The position numbers and the translations under genes are program-made. The notes beneath the pieces were generated by a model. It saw only the letters and a program-made list of their open reading frames with translations. It had not been told where the DNA came from and did no database searches. This document shows positions 1 to 11,580 of a DNA stretch of 64,000 nt, piece after piece. Origin of the DNA: Margaritispora aquatica (taxonomy: Eukaryota; Ascomycota; Leotiomycetes; Helotiales; Discinellaceae); assembly GCA_007644065.1 (NCBI GenBank), contig VJWN01000027.1, positions 62,001 to 126,000 on the forward strand. The letters run 5' to 3'. Position 1 is the stretch's first letter, and each line of letters begins with the position of its first letter.

Positions 1-2229
1 TAGTCGATTGGTCACATCAGAGATTTTCTATCTACAATTAGAGAGGAATACCAAAAAAAATAAGGCCGTATTTGCTTTCATAGAAGTTCGAAAAGAATAA
101 CTAAGGAGAACTTTTATGTGACCAAGGAGAGAATTTTTAAGATAATATAGCTAGAATAAGAGGGAATTGCGAACTACAGCGTGAGGGGCGTACATAGGAA
201 CGTATTCTACCTAAGGCAAAATACCTCAGTACTTGCCCTAACGCTAGAGGACCCTGCTGCTTACCGATAACCTCAAAGCCCCTTAGTACGGTACAGTAGT
301 ACGGATATTTGATACGGATCCAAACCAGGATATCAGCAGGGCAAAAAGGGAATACATTAGGGAATGAGAGCACTTATATTTCTACTAAATTCGTAAGTAG
401 GTAAATTTTAGGATTGTGGTTCGCGTTGGTTCCACGAATACTATTTGAACACGAAATATACTTGGCGAGACTATTACCCTAGAGTAGGAGTACCGTGCTG
501 TTAGAAGTGACAGTCGAGAGTTAGCTTTGGGAAGGGAACCCCTTTTTCGAGAGTGAACCCTAGCTTACAAACTTGAAAAAAAAAAATACCCCCATACGCC
601 AGACTTACGTATTATAGCCCTGCTTTTGGAAGTTGGATGTCCTATTATATAGCTGTACCTTACAATTGACACTCGCCTACAAGGGTCCAACTTCTTTTCT
701 TTAGCGATAGTAGGACGATGTCGTTGTATTGGGTGGTTGTGTCGAGTAGCTGCGTTATAGGCTGACTTCTACTAGGCTGTCCTTGAATTGCCTTATCCCT
801 AATGTCGATACTGTTTAAAGAAGGAATGATGAATCTCCTGTTCAACTGTTTTGTCCTAGGTTAATAGGCGAGACTGCTAGTATACGACAATACCCCGGTA
901 CGCTTGTATGCCCGATAGAATAGCAAAGATAATATGGCTTAGCCGAGTTAATTTCGATGATCATGGTTTAATTGATCGATGGAAAATGACCAAGTAAAGA
1001 TTCTAGGGAGGGATTACAGGGTTTAGGTGTGGGGAAAATTAATTGGCAATACTTCTTGTATGTCTTATAAAAGTTAGTGGTAACTAAACTTATAGATTTC
1101 AAACACCAGCCCACATCTATTCCTGCCTTAGTTCCCAATTTCATAATTATTCTCGAGCCAAATCCCTAACCGGATCGAACGGGACTGATCGAGATGACCT
1201 CGGGGCTATAGTAGCTGTCGAGGTATATTGGTTCGTCGACGAGGGCCCTTGGCCTACCCCTAGAGGTGGCTGAGAGGGAGGTGCGGTACTCCCAGTACTC
1301 CCAGTACTGGTGAGGGAGAATAACGCCGCTTCAATATGCCAATGCGCCATCCCTTCAATTCTGATCCAGTTATCTTGGTCCCCTACCGCATTTTGCATCC
1401 AAGAATCATCGCGTGAAAAGCGAAAAAACTCATCCAAAAATTTAATCTCGATTTGGCTGGTGATGAATCCTTTTTCCTCCTTTAATAGCATCTTGAATTG
1501 CGGTACCGAAGAGTTTATTTTCGTCAAGAATTCTCGAATGAACTCTTTCCGAGCACTCTTATATTCTTTTAACCACCAGACTACCACGATAAGGTCTATT
1601 ACTTACAAGGAGATGTGTCCACCTTATATCACCCGTCGCTGACCAGTAGTTTCTATCTCCTGTCGACTTGTTCATCATCTCTATCACAGTACGCTTGAGT
1701 GCCCGAGGCTTAACAACGAGAGGCGCCATAGCAAGAGCCTCTTCTAGTTAGGTTGATGTGGAGAGTGTTTCCCACTATAAATCTTGATTATTCTATTCGC
1801 CTATACACGCCTGTGTCGTCTCTTGACAAAACTTTTGTCGGGTTTGGCGGTGGGAAGTACTGGAACCACCACGTAGCCTTCTCGAAGTTAGTTTTAGTAG
1901 GGTTATGGTGTATGTAGGGGTAGCTTAGTACTTCAACTACTGGTTGTCAATAAATAAAACCGTTGATGATCAGAAATGTTTTAATTTGAAACATGATGAA
2001 AACTGGAATGCCTAATAATGATGATATGGATCTGGCTATACCAATCTTTATATGATTGGTTGGGTTTGCATATGGATAATTGAGGCTGATGGGGCTGTGC
2101 CCATGTTGTGGAATATATGTTGGCTGCACGCAACAACCAAGCATCAGCGAGCTCTCAACCCAACAACACATACCATTGAGTCCATCATTAGTACTATCGA
2201 AACTCTGGATCGAAACTCTGAATTTAGCA
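1..2229. other. TpA-rich decayed DNA, no intact gene
   Basis: This stretch is rich in TA and in short broken frames and shows no complete gene. It looks like old repeat DNA degraded by C-to-T change, as RIP would do. Only a short minus-strand frame near 1147-1491 is open for any length. An imperfect 18-nt motif, GTACGCTTG-x-x-TGCCCGA, occurs at 898-915 and 1689-1706, and a 9-nt tandem (CCCAGTACT twice) lies near 1288-1305. No recognisable reverse transcriptase or transposase motif was seen. The assignment as a repeat relic is inference. Confidence 0.45.
1147..1491 (-). pseudogene. short orphan ORF, probable relic
   Basis: A 114-codon frame starts at an ATG at 1491. The frame stays open further upstream to about 1600 but without an ATG, so the true 5' end is lost or lies in another exon. 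The product begins MLLKEEKGF, has a charged, Trp-containing middle (DNWIRIEGMAHWH), and ends in a Ser/Thr/Pro/Gly-rich tail that includes an STG repeat. No family is recognised. Its place in decayed DNA and its lack of a clear start suggest a remnant rather than a working gene. Confidence 0.2.
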
Positions 2230-4305
2230 ATGGAGCCTCTGATATATACACCACTGTCTCCAATCCATGATGAAATTAGACTCATCAGACTATTGCCAGG
2301 GACGCCTGAATCTCAAATCAAGATCGAACTCGCCAACATCGAGGTGGAAGTAGCACCAGAGTACGAGGCCTTATCTTACGTCTGGGGCTGTCCAGAACAT
2401 ACCCAGACAATTCATGTTGTTGGAGCAAATGAACTGCAGAATCCAAATCATGAAAGCAAAGTTCGAGGGCTTTCGTACAAGGCTGCCTCTAGGCATCGAA
2501 GCAAAGAAACGGAAAGGCACACGGCTAGCCTTGGAGTTGCTGAGAATTTATTTATTGCCTTACAACACCTACGATTGGACAAAGAGCCACGGATGTTGTG
2601 GATTGATGCTATTTGTATCAACCAAGATGACCTCAATGAAAGGAGCATAGAAGTTAGTCGCATGGGATCCATCTACCACAATGCCAGATGTGTCATTGTG
2701 TGGCTTGGACCAGCGTATGAAGATAGTGATCTAGCTATGCAGATGTTGAGACTCGTTGCAGACAGCGTTGAAAGAAATCTAGAAAGTGATCTTCTGACTG
2801 TAAAGCCGGGTAGCTGGCCTGAGACTTGGAGAGACAAGCCCGAAACATTGGTGCTTCATAGAGATTCTTGGCTTGCTGTTTGGAAGCTTCTCCATCGAAA
2901 ATGGTTCTCTAGGCTTTGGGTCTACCAAGAAATACTCCTTGCAAGAAATGCAGTTCTTGTGACTGGGAACGAGGTTATGGATTGGAATTCGGTTACAGAA
3001 GCACTTTACTGGATATGGGCTTCAGATGAAGAGTTGGATCGAGCAATCGAAGGATTAGACCTTCAAACATACTTCCCAACAGCCATATTTCCCTTTCTTG
3101 AACCGAGATCTAAACCTAACAGCAAAAGTCTGATCCGACTTTTAGCTCACACAGGTCAATTAGCTTGCTTGAATCCACGCGATCGATTGTATGCACTCCG
3201 TAGTCTCGCATTTCCACACCAAAGCAAATGGATTATTCCTGACTACTCTCTATCCGTCCAGGCCACGTTTACTGGATTCGCGATAAACTGGCTTAAGTGT
3301 TGCAATAACGCGAACTTGCTTGTTTTTGCTGGTATTTCGAGTTCAGAACTGTCTTCAAAAATACCATCATGGGTTCCTCAGTTCCTGGAGATGGGGAATC
3401 TTTGGTTTGAAGGTGAATCAGCTGGTGTTTCGCGGACTTTCATATCGGGCATCGACGACAGTCTCCTAAAGATCCAAGGTGTTCTAACTGCCACAATCAC
3501 TTCTGTGACATCTAGCGTCCATGCAGATTCTTTCACGTCAGCAGAAAAGGCTAGTGAGATTTGTAAATCGTGGCACAAAATCTTGCAAGGGCCCGAAGCC
3601 TCGTTGGAAAATCCAAACATGGAGGATTCTTTCATTGATACTCTTGTACAGGGCAGTACAGCAGAAAGAAAATCATTATTGAAATCCCAAGCTTATGTTA
3701 GCAGAGAGAATATTAGAGACTATCTAACTAGTGGCTACAGAACCGAGTCACACATTGAAACATCAATCCTTTACTACCTTCGAAGTAGTTTGTGTGATAA
3801 AGTCTTTGTCACCACATCAAACGGTGTTGGAGGAGTATGCAGTCCAAAGACGATGATTGGCGACTGCGTTGTAGTGATTTTGGGATGTAACAATCCAATT
3901 CTTATGCGGCCAGATTCAAGTTCTGGCCAAGTGCGTTACCGGGTCGTCGGTCCTTGCTATATATCTGACATCATGTATGGTGAAGCATTTCTAGGACCAT
4001 TTACAGCTGCTTGGAGTGCTGCAGATGAAATCGCCGAAGGCGACAAGGATATCACAGTATTTAAAAAGAACGATGGATATACATGTACTCAGCAAGATCC
4101 GAGGGTGCCTTTGCCTCCCGCATGGCGGTACAGATATAGAGACCAAGGTGATCCATATAAACCAGAGGACAAGACGGCGGGCCCCATCAAGCAGCAGTGG
4201 TTTGAGAATGTGGAAACAGGCGAAACGAGCTGGTATGACCCAAGATTGACTCCTGAAGAACTAAGGAAACGGGGTATTGCTGTCGAGGAACTACATATTA
4301 TATGA
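2230..4305 (+). CDS. HET-domain protein with WW-like C-terminus
   Basis: Single-exon gene of 691 residues. The HET domain is read from YEALSYVWG (residues 45-53), LWIDAICINQ (123-132) and VIVWLG (155-160), the three usual blocks. HET domains act in heterokaryon incompatibility and other non-self-triggered cell death in Pezizomycotina, but many HET paralogues have no known partner. An insertion of about 35 residues, basic and polar, separates YEALSYVWG from the AENLFIALQHLR helix. The last ~66 residues resemble a WW fold: LPPAW, then WFENVETGETSW and YDPRL, with a longer first loop than a canonical WW. I chose the ATG at 2230 because the EIRLIRLLPG strand that opens HET domains follows directly; an in-frame ATG at 2089 would add 47 residues. 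No frameshift is seen, so the gene looks intact although decayed DNA lies on both sides. Confidence 0.88.
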   Translation: MEPLIYTPLSPIHDEIRLIRLLPGTPESQIKIELANIEVEVAPEYEALSYVWGCPEHTQTIHVVGANELQNPNHESKVRGLSYKAASRHRSKETERHTASLGVAENLFIALQHLRLDKEPRMLWIDAICINQDDLNERSIEVSRMGSIYHNARCVIVWLGPAYEDSDLAMQMLRLVADSVERNLESDLLTVKPGSWPETWRDKPETLVLHRDSWLAVWKLLHRKWFSRLWVYQEILLARNAVLVTGNEVMDWNSVTEALYWIWASDEELDRAIEGLDLQTYFPTAIFPFLEPRSKPNSKSLIRLLAHTGQLACLNPRDRLYALRSLAFPHQSKWIIPDYSLSVQATFTGFAINWLKCCNNANLLVFAGISSSELSSKIPSWVPQFLEMGNLWFEGESAGVSRTFISGIDDSLLKIQGVLTATITSVTSSVHADSFTSAEKASEICKSWHKILQGPEASLENPNMEDSFIDTLVQGSTAERKSLLKSQAYVSRENIRDYLTSGYRTESHIETSILYYLRSSLCDKVFVTTSNGVGGVCSPKTMIGDCVVVILGCNNPILMRPDSSSGQVRYRVVGPCYISDIMYGEAFLGPFTAAWSAADEIAEGDKDITVFKKNDGYTCTQQDPRVPLPPAWRYRYRDQGDPYKPEDKTAGPIKQQWFENVETGETSWYDPRLTPEELRKRGIAVEELHII

Positions 4306-4506
4306 GCGGAAGCTAGCAAGAAAATTGCGAACATAGGCTGTGCTTGAAAATGCTTGAAAATGCTCGAGAGCTGAATTCAAGGAAGTGAACTCAGACAGAA
4401 GTCTTTTTATCTCATAATTTACAACTTGCATTTTTGAGATATCGAGATCCATGACCTCAATTAGACAAGCAGACGGCGATGCAAAACCACCCGCATACAT
4501 ACAGTA

Positions 4507-4549
4507 ACCGTCAACTGCTAATTAAGCGAAAGTGCATAAACGCGAAAAT
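4507..4549 (+). repeat. left terminal inverted repeat of Tc1/mariner relic
   Basis: Starting just inside the TA, this end shares GTCAACTGCT exactly with the reverse complement of the right end and then stays similar (AATTAAGCGAA against ATTAAACGAA, and later CGCGAAAAT against CACGAAAAT). Confidence 0.65.
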
Positions 4550-5837
4550 CGCGAATCCTAGCTACTATCATTCTTTTTTGATATTACAAAAATGCTACCT
4601 TAACGAAGAGCTTTACGCTCTATAACTAGGAATCAAATTAATAGAAAGTATCTTACTTTATATTAACGCGGTAGAGTAATAGGGAGGTTCGAAGAGGGTA
4701 TTAAATAAGCTAATATCGTAAAGGAGCTATTTTTATACCTTACGACCGTTCGATATACTATTTACTAACAATTAGTTCACTACGACGGCCTCGAAGCAGC
4801 GAAAGCCCTACGGGGGAAATTATATACTAATCGCGATAAACGAATCCTCCTACAATACGTTCGTTTAAACTTAAAGGATATATACCTATAGGTTATTATA
4901 ACGTGTAGGCTCCGATGTTAGACCTCTACCGTCAAGACTATCCTTAAGAAGTACGGCATTACTAATTAGCGTGCAAAACGCCGTCCGTTATTAACGAAAG
5001 CTCACGTAGCTACTAGGCTTGCCTAGTGCCTCGCGTATAGGCACTAGAACTAGGAGGACTAGGGTATAGTCGTATAGAGTGACGAGTGTTCAGTAGAGTA
5101 AGGGTAGGGAAAACGACAAGAATAAGTCTTTCGAACACTAGTATAGAAATAGGATCGGGATAAGGTCTAAACATACAGTACAAATAAGAATATAAAGGTT
5201 ATAGTCTAGGGATCCTTCTAGGACTATAGGAGAAGTAACCTCTATATTATAGACCGTGATTTCGAGTCTAAAAAGTATAGATATTCGGCTAACTCGTACC
5301 TCGAAGTTCTCGACGTAGAGGTAACACTAGCTTTCGATGAAATAGAGCCCGGTTACGTGTTTATACAAGACAATATACCTATACACTATACGTATAAGGT
5401 CCGCGAATAGTTTCGTCTTAGGGGTATTCCTTACCTTCTAAACTAGCCTACGTACTCGCTAGACCTTAATCCTATTAAGCACGTCTAGTAGCACCTTAAA
5501 ACACGGGTCTACGAGATGTTTCCTAACGTTATAGCCGAAAAAAGCGAGTTAGAAGCCGTAAGAGCGAGGCTAGAGAGCTGTTTACAGGCTACGTGGGATA
5601 CACTAGATCAGTCACTTTTCGACAATTTATATAAGAGTATATATAGTAGAATAGAGGCCTGTATCGCGGCGGACGGGTAGTATACAAAATACTAGAGGGT
5701 CTACGGTATTATAGTATATTTTTTATATATATATATATTATACGGACGAATTAGAGCTTTTAAATGATTCTATTTTTGTATTTTTAAACTTATTAGTTAA
5801 TTTAATATTAATAAAAGTATATGTTTCGAAAAAATCG

Positions 5838-5879
5838 GAATTTTCGTGTTCTTCGCTTCGTTTAATAGCAGTTGACTAG
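5838..5879 (-). repeat. right terminal inverted repeat of Tc1/mariner relic
   Basis: Read on the minus strand from 5879, it begins CTAGTCAACTGCT and matches the left end with a few substitutions and indels, as expected of an old mutated copy. Confidence 0.65.
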
Positions 5880-6008
5880 TACTATAGAGGTTGCTGAAGA
5901 AGTGGAAAGTGAAACAAAAGCAATTCCCTCCCGGGCATTCATGTATGTGTAATTTTGACATTATTGCTATCTAAACATATTTGCATCAAGCGTCCAAGAT
6001 CCGTGTGA

Positions 6009-7774
6009 TCACTGTGTCGTTAAGCGATGCAAATCCCATTCCAGCATCCACTCCAACACAAACGCGATTTCCTCAGCCTGCACTTCTCTAATTGGTAGTG
6101 GTGGCATGAAATCAGGCGGATAATTGATCGTCTGATTCGCAAACAAGCCATTCTCATCCCAATGATGCACAGCCTCAGGAATCATGATAAAAGGCTCGCT
6201 AACGGTACTCTTGCGGTCGTGAGCCGTGGTATTGAAAGGATACGCATGTGGCGTAGCTGGTCTCCAAGGATCCCATTCTCCATCGACGATGGCGAGACGT
6301 GGATATGAGATGCCGAAGCCTCCGTATTTGTTGATGGCTGTTACATTGGCTGGAGTGGTGATGTTAAAAGCGTACTCGCAAATTGCGGATTGGAATGCGA
6401 GGTCGTTGGTACGTGAGATGAGCGGAAGCTGATCAGCTGGAACACCTGAGCCTGTTTGAAGATAACCCCATTGCGTGCAATATTGATAAGGCCATGATCG
6501 CCAATCTTGAGAGATATCGTCTTGGGCATAATATGTTGCGTTATGGGTGCTGAAGCATGCATCTTGCTCTCCGTCACAAGCATTGACTGAGTATTGTCCA
6601 AGCCACCCAATCCAATTAAGCATTGGAGTCGTCAGACTCTTGACCTCGGATCCATATCCTCCCTTGGTCAGAAGATCTTGAACAGAGCTGGTGAGGCTCT
6701 TAGTATATGGATAGATAACAGAGTGCGAAGTGATGTTAGCACAATAGACATCAAAATCGGGATCATTCAATTCAGGATCCCAATTTTTGCCTTGCCAAGA
6801 GTCAATACCACCTGCAATGGCTTGGGCAAAGTCATTGTCATAAGTGACATTTGGGAGTCCGAAAACGGCCTTGAGCTCTGCTGTTGTCTTTGTATCATTG
6901 ATCTTTATAAGGATGTTGTCCACCATGTGTGTGATCTTCTGGGTATTTGCAACACAAGCTGGGTCGGCATAAGCACGAATTGGCTCGAAGTAGGTCCAGT
7001 AGTCCCAAATTGCTTCCGTCACTCCACTTGAAGAGATTGTCCCTAATATCCTGTCAGTTGTCGAAGCGAGTAAAACGCAATCTACATACCCCAAAAGACA
7101 TCTGGATATAGTTTTCGCAAGAAAGCCACAAATGCACCGGCGTAACTTCCACCATAGCCAATGTAGGCAGTGTTGGGCGCTGTCAAGTCGTATTGCTCCA
7201 AGCCCTTAAATACAACATGCTTGGCAAAGTATGCTTCATCAGCAAGTGCTTGATCAGTCGTCAGGAACCGCATATTCTCTGTCGAGAGGTCCGGGACTGG
7301 CCAACTAGTGCCATAGTATCGATGTTCTAGCACAACACCAATCCCATGAGTCGCAACGGCCAACTTATGCAACAAGCCCTTCTGCAAAAAGCCCAAACGT
7401 CCAACTCCGCTCGTCTCTCCTGATTGCAGGACGATTACAGGTCCGCCAGGCTTGTAGTATGTCGCGTCGAACCAATATCGCAGATTGAACATGCCATCAC
7501 TATGCGGTTCGTAGAGAGAGTCATTGTGGAAATGATCAATGGGCACTGAGAGGTTATACTCTGGATAGAGAAGCGCGGGATCGGTGTCGTCTCTCTTCAG
7601 CAGCTCTCGAGGGGATATAGTATTCCTCTGGTCACCACTGTTAGTGTCTCTTTTATGCATGTAGATGTCTTAACTCACCCGAACCTTGCGCTGAAGAGCA
7701 GTTCCCGAGACAACAGCTAGAGCAGAGTTCACCAACCCAAGCAACGCAACGATAGCTGTGACCTTAACCATCAT
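6009..7774 (-). CDS. secreted S28-family serine peptidase
   Basis: Three exons (7679-7774, 7090-7627, 6009-7042) give 555 residues. The first exon encodes a signal peptide with a hydrophobic core (VTAIVALLGLVNSALA). The body matches the S28 family (lysosomal Pro-X carboxypeptidase and dipeptidyl peptidase type). These alpha/beta-hydrolases cut at proline from acidic compartments or outside the cell. The nucleophile elbow GGSYAGA has Ser at about residue 193. The acid is Asp about 469 in DGEWDPW, and the His is 504 or 505 in VHHWDENG. Several N-x-S/T sites fit secretion. Both introns are short with GTGAGT or GTATGT donors. The first acceptor was taken at GACCAG because the nearer AACAG would hit a stop at once. 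Likely role: extracellular or vacuolar protein breakdown; the substrate cannot be read from sequence. Confidence 0.85.
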
Positions 7775-8477
7775 GAAGCTTTAAGACCAGCGGTCTTTGG
7801 TGTTCGGAGAAGCTCTGCATCTCGTCAGTTGCATGTCCATCCCACCCTCGAACGCCATTGCCGCCGATGATTTCCTCGAAGAAGGAAATGATATCCCACT
7901 TGCAGTAGCACACGCACACAATGTCTTGGTCAGGGGCTGAAGACTTACATTATTTGCTGAGGATTGCCAAACTCACTAACACCTGGCGCTTGGCCAAGAC
8001 ATATATATGTGTTTCCCCCATCTTTCATAAGCTTACCTAGCTCACTTGGTCCATGTTGAAGATGTTCCCCACTGCTCCTAGATACAGAAGGTCAGCGAGC
8101 TATGAAATGGCAGCGAGCTTGCAGATCTGTAGTGTTATCGTAGTGATTCACAAGGTTGCGGGGGGTTGTCTTGGCCACCTTCCGGTTGAGACATAGCTCC
8201 GAATGGCGTTAACTTGACTTTGTTAGTGCTGTTTATGCCGGATAATCCTAGGCAATTATGCACGAAAATCACTCCAAGTCATCATCAATACCGAGTTGCC
8301 TGGTATCATTCTTTGTACACATCAGGAGTCACTATTTATCTCTATATATCATACAATATTTTAATAGATGCGCATGTATACGCATCAACGATCATGAGGT
8401 TTCGATATCCCGCTCACTATCGATGACTTTACTGCAATTCCTCTTCTCGATACAAGACACCCAATTAAGGCCAGTAG
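7775..8477. other. intergenic, upstream of S28 peptidase
   Basis: This 700-bp stretch holds the promoter side of the S28 gene and the 3' side of a doubtful small ORF. No convincing gene or structured element was seen. Confidence 0.5.
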
Positions 8478-8945
8478 CTAGACTTCAGCAAGGTCTGACA
8501 ACGTCAAATTCACCTCGCTAGTGTTTCCTTTAACGAAATCCTCTGCCTCAATCCCCTCCTCTTGATCGGGAAGCTCGTTATCTACAAGACGCTGCAAGCT
8601 CTTGACCCGATGAGGTAGTTGGTAGAAGCATTGTGTTTTCTTTGGAGAAGCTGACCTGATATCAACTTCTTCCTCTAGCGGTCCACGTGCATTGTCGATG
8701 ATATTCATAGTAGCGTGGGAAAGCTTATCCTTCGTCTTCGGCAGAGTGCATTGATCATCGCCGTTGCGGCTCGTGGTTGGAGATCTCTGCTGCATTTTTG
8801 ATGGCTTCGTTGTGACTGTCTTTCCAGCGACGACACTGCCTATCACTTCATCTTTCTCTTCGAGTGAAGATGCATCATTAATCTTCTCATCGTCTAAGCA
8901 AGCTCGCTTCGAGCCGAGACTTGCACGATTATTCTTTTGTCTCAT
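8478..8945 (-). CDS. small hydrophilic hypothetical protein (doubtful)
   Basis: An open frame with an ATG at 8945 codes for 155 residues. The frame is open well upstream (to about 9100) without another ATG, so a spliced 5' exon is possible. The product is polar and mostly disordered, rich in Lys, Asp, Glu, Ser and Thr, with one amphipathic stretch (QLPHRVKSLQRLVD) and an acidic segment (LPDQEEGIEAEDF). No family is recognised, and no signal peptide or membrane segment is present. It lies about 350 bp downstream of a larger gene on the same strand. It may be a genuine lineage-specific gene or a chance frame; the sequence alone does not decide. Confidence 0.3.
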   Translation of the reverse strand: MRQKNNRASLGSKRACLDDEKINDASSLEEKDEVIGSVVAGKTVTTKPSKMQQRSPTTSRNGDDQCTLPKTKDKLSHATMNIIDNARGPLEEEVDIRSASPKKTQCFYQLPHRVKSLQRLVDNELPDQEEGIEAEDFVKGNTSEVNLTLSDLAEV

Positions 8946-9299
8946 TCTCTCCTCCTTCCACCCTCTCTTCTCAGTTGGTGTCAACTTCGATTTGGTGTTC
9001 TTCGTTATAGTCGTTTCGTGATAATGGTCAAGTATAGAGTAAGATCTTGTTTCAGAAGATAGATAGCCGTTTGCTGTTATAAAAACAGGAATCGTGGCTA
9101 GACATCAAAACACATATGCAAGAATGCCAGTATATCCATATACTGAGAAGAATAGTTTACTTAGTGATGTAAAGCTGCAAAAACACATTTCTTAAACATA
9201 CTGTATTAATGCCTACTGTCCAATCAATATTCATAAGACCACATCTATTGCTCCTTGAGACTGCCTTCTCCTGAAGCAGTTTGACTCAATCCTCGAGTG

Positions 9300-10961
9300 C
9301 TATAGTTCCATCAACTCACGCCATGTCCACAGATCACGGGGCTCGTTTTCTACTTGGGGTGGCTCAAATTTATCTTCATATTTGATATGCAGTGCCAACT
9401 GCCAAGCCAGCTGCAAATTCTTCTTTTCCTCCGCGTTACCGAGATGCTCAATTGCCGCCATGAAGAACCTCCGTTGTATGCTAGGCTTAATACCAAGTCG
9501 ATGAAGAACTTCCCCATGGCCGGTTCTGCGTTGAGCTCTATGCATACGGCACAGAAGGATCATTCGTATCGCTCTCGGGGTGACTTGATAGAGCCCTGAC
9601 TGCTCATCACGATTCATTTTATGATTGCCCAGTTTTATCGATACAAGAAGTAAGCTGTCCTCGATAAAGTCGGCCCAATATTTGCCCTGTGCCTCAGGAT
9701 CTGCGATGACCACGGAACGCTCGATCGGTAGGTAAATCATAGGCACTTGGGCATTAATCCATAAATCCTTCTGCCATTCTGGTAGAAGCCCCAAAGCCGA
9801 TATTATGACAACGTCGGACTACAGAGAGCGATTAGCTTCCATTGTCGCTCAACCATTTCGCATGAAGACAACTCACTTTTTGAGGCCGCTCTCCCATGGT
9901 GCTCCAGTCTAGTATTTGCCACAACCTATCAAATATTGCACCAACCACCGTTTCATTGCGCAACCATCTCCTGAGCTCATAGATAGCGACCTTACCAACA
10001 GTAAGCGCAACAGCTCGTTGACTTTCCTTTGAAAGTCCCATTCCAACTATGCGCTGAAAATCCTCGATGATATAATGACGGACTGTGACATTCACCATAT
10101 CGAGCACAATTTCACGCCGATGATTTGTAAAATTGTTGTCAGTGATTGCCCCAAGGATTGTTTTAATAAACCTTATCATGTTTACTGGTGATATGCTTTC
10201 GAAATGAATTATGAAGTGGTATGCAATACTCCTCTCCTCTTTAGAGCTGGGCATCGTATGTCTGTCAATCTCTTTCAATATGGCTTTGCTCTCTGGTGCC
10301 ATATCGTCGACCCAGTCAATGTGGATCTGCAATCACCAAACAGTCAATAGCCTTTTCCGATGTATATCTTTTTGTGACAATCTCACGTTTGCCTCATCAA
10401 TTATTCCTGCGCTCCCATCTGACGACCAGTTGCTCCTCGCAATAATATCCACTGCTGCACAGAACTCTTCAAGAGCGCTCTGAGTGAGACCAGTGAGTAC
10501 GCTGTGCAAAACTCTTTTGACCTTTTCAAAAATTCGAATTCTTCTATCTGGTACCAAAAGCGCATTGTACCAGGCAACTTCAATGTGGTAATGAGAAAGA
10601 ATTGCTTCAAGTGCATTTTTAAAGCGGGACGTTGAATAAGCCTAGATGTATGCTAATGAGAACAATTCCGCCTAATCATATTGTAGTTATTGCCTTTCTC
10701 AGACTCGGTTGCATTTGCCCGAGAAGAAATGGGAATACATACTTGGATGAGGGTGGAGATGTCAGATCTGAAGAGAAGTTCAAGCATCTCGAGAGCGATC
10801 GCATCATCCACCGGGCAGTCAAGCGGTCTGCTCGCAGCCTTCATTTATGTCAATGTTAAGATAAATTTGGAGATGGGGGAGGAACTACTTACAATGTTAC
10901 GGGCTTCTATCAATTGGTCTGAAGGGGCATTTTGCATCTCATTGGGAGGAAACGACGCCAT
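9300..10961 (-). CDS. orphan all-helical protein, five exons
   Basis: Five exons (10893-10961, 10743-10838, 10641..10387, 10326..9877, 9818..9300) splice to 462 residues. All four introns are phase 0 with clean GT-AG ends, which supports a real gene. The start is the ATG of MASFPPNEMQ; a later ATG would lose exon 1. The product looks helical throughout and has no signal peptide or clear membrane segment. Recognisable but unassigned stretches are ILSHYHIEVAWYNALL, HFIIHFESISPVNMIRF and LWQILDWSTMGERPQK. The last exon ends in an acidic, Trp-containing tail (DLWTWRELMEL). I recognise no domain and assign no function. It lies 620 bp downstream of the terpene synthase on the same strand, and co-regulation with it is only a possibility. 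Confidence 0.65.
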
Positions 10962-11580
10962 GTTGACTTGACGAATCAACAAATGGTGGATTGTGTTTGT
11001 TCCAGAAATGTTGTTGTCTCTATTGTTGTTTGTCATCTGATGCTGATGAAGATTTGCAGATGGGCAGAGTTAAGTCTACTCGTTTTGGCTTTAGGAAGGT
11101 CCAGATAGGAAATGATAGAAGCTGCGGTATTTACATCAGTACAACGATACACTCGAGCCTGCCAACTTTGAATTATTTAATTAAACACAATTTGCATGAA
11201 GCTTTTGGCGAAGTATAATTCATAATTATAAAATATTGAATTGAGAATTTATTGTAGAAATTACAAAAGATAATTCACATACCACATGCTCTCACGAAGC
11301 AGTAGGTCCACATAATTTATGACTTTGAGCCATATTTAGCACGTTGGGAGAAACTTTTCGAGATACAGTGTCTTTCACTCCAAAGGTTACAGGCAACTGC
11401 TCTCAATATCAATGGTAGACTTGATAGATTTTATTGAGATGGAAGAGAGGCGGGGTAAAGTGTAGGTCGTTGTCTAAATTATCGAAAATAACGAAAATTA
11501 AGAGGGTCGCAAAAGCGCGCTCAAATCCTTGACAGCAAGCAATTCTTTTAAATTATCTACACGTTCATAAGATTTTATGT
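10962..11580. other. intergenic between orphan and terpene synthase
   Basis: About 620 bp of AT-rich DNA holding the promoter of the five-exon orphan and the 3' region of the terpene synthase. No gene was seen. TATAATTCATAATTATAAAA-like AT runs occur near 11215-11232. Confidence 0.5.

Larger units (their letters stand above)
4507..5879 (+). mobile_element. RIP-damaged Tc1/mariner-type DNA transposon
   Basis: The element is 1373 bp long with related ends and a TA on each side (4505-4506 and 5880-5881), the normal target duplication of this superfamily. Reading the plus strand through its stops gives Tc1-type transposase blocks. SDECSVE with a following G-KRQE-VFRT lies near 5078-5130; QDN-PIH lies near 5366-5386; YSLDLNPIKH lies near 5453-5482. 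Many stops sit where Trp or Gln is expected (TGG or CAG read as TAG). The third catalytic acid is now a Lys codon (AAG for GAG, 5477-5479). This G-to-A and C-to-T pattern fits repeat-induced point mutation. The element cannot encode an active transposase. The superfamily call is firm; the family within it is not resolved. Confidence 0.85.
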
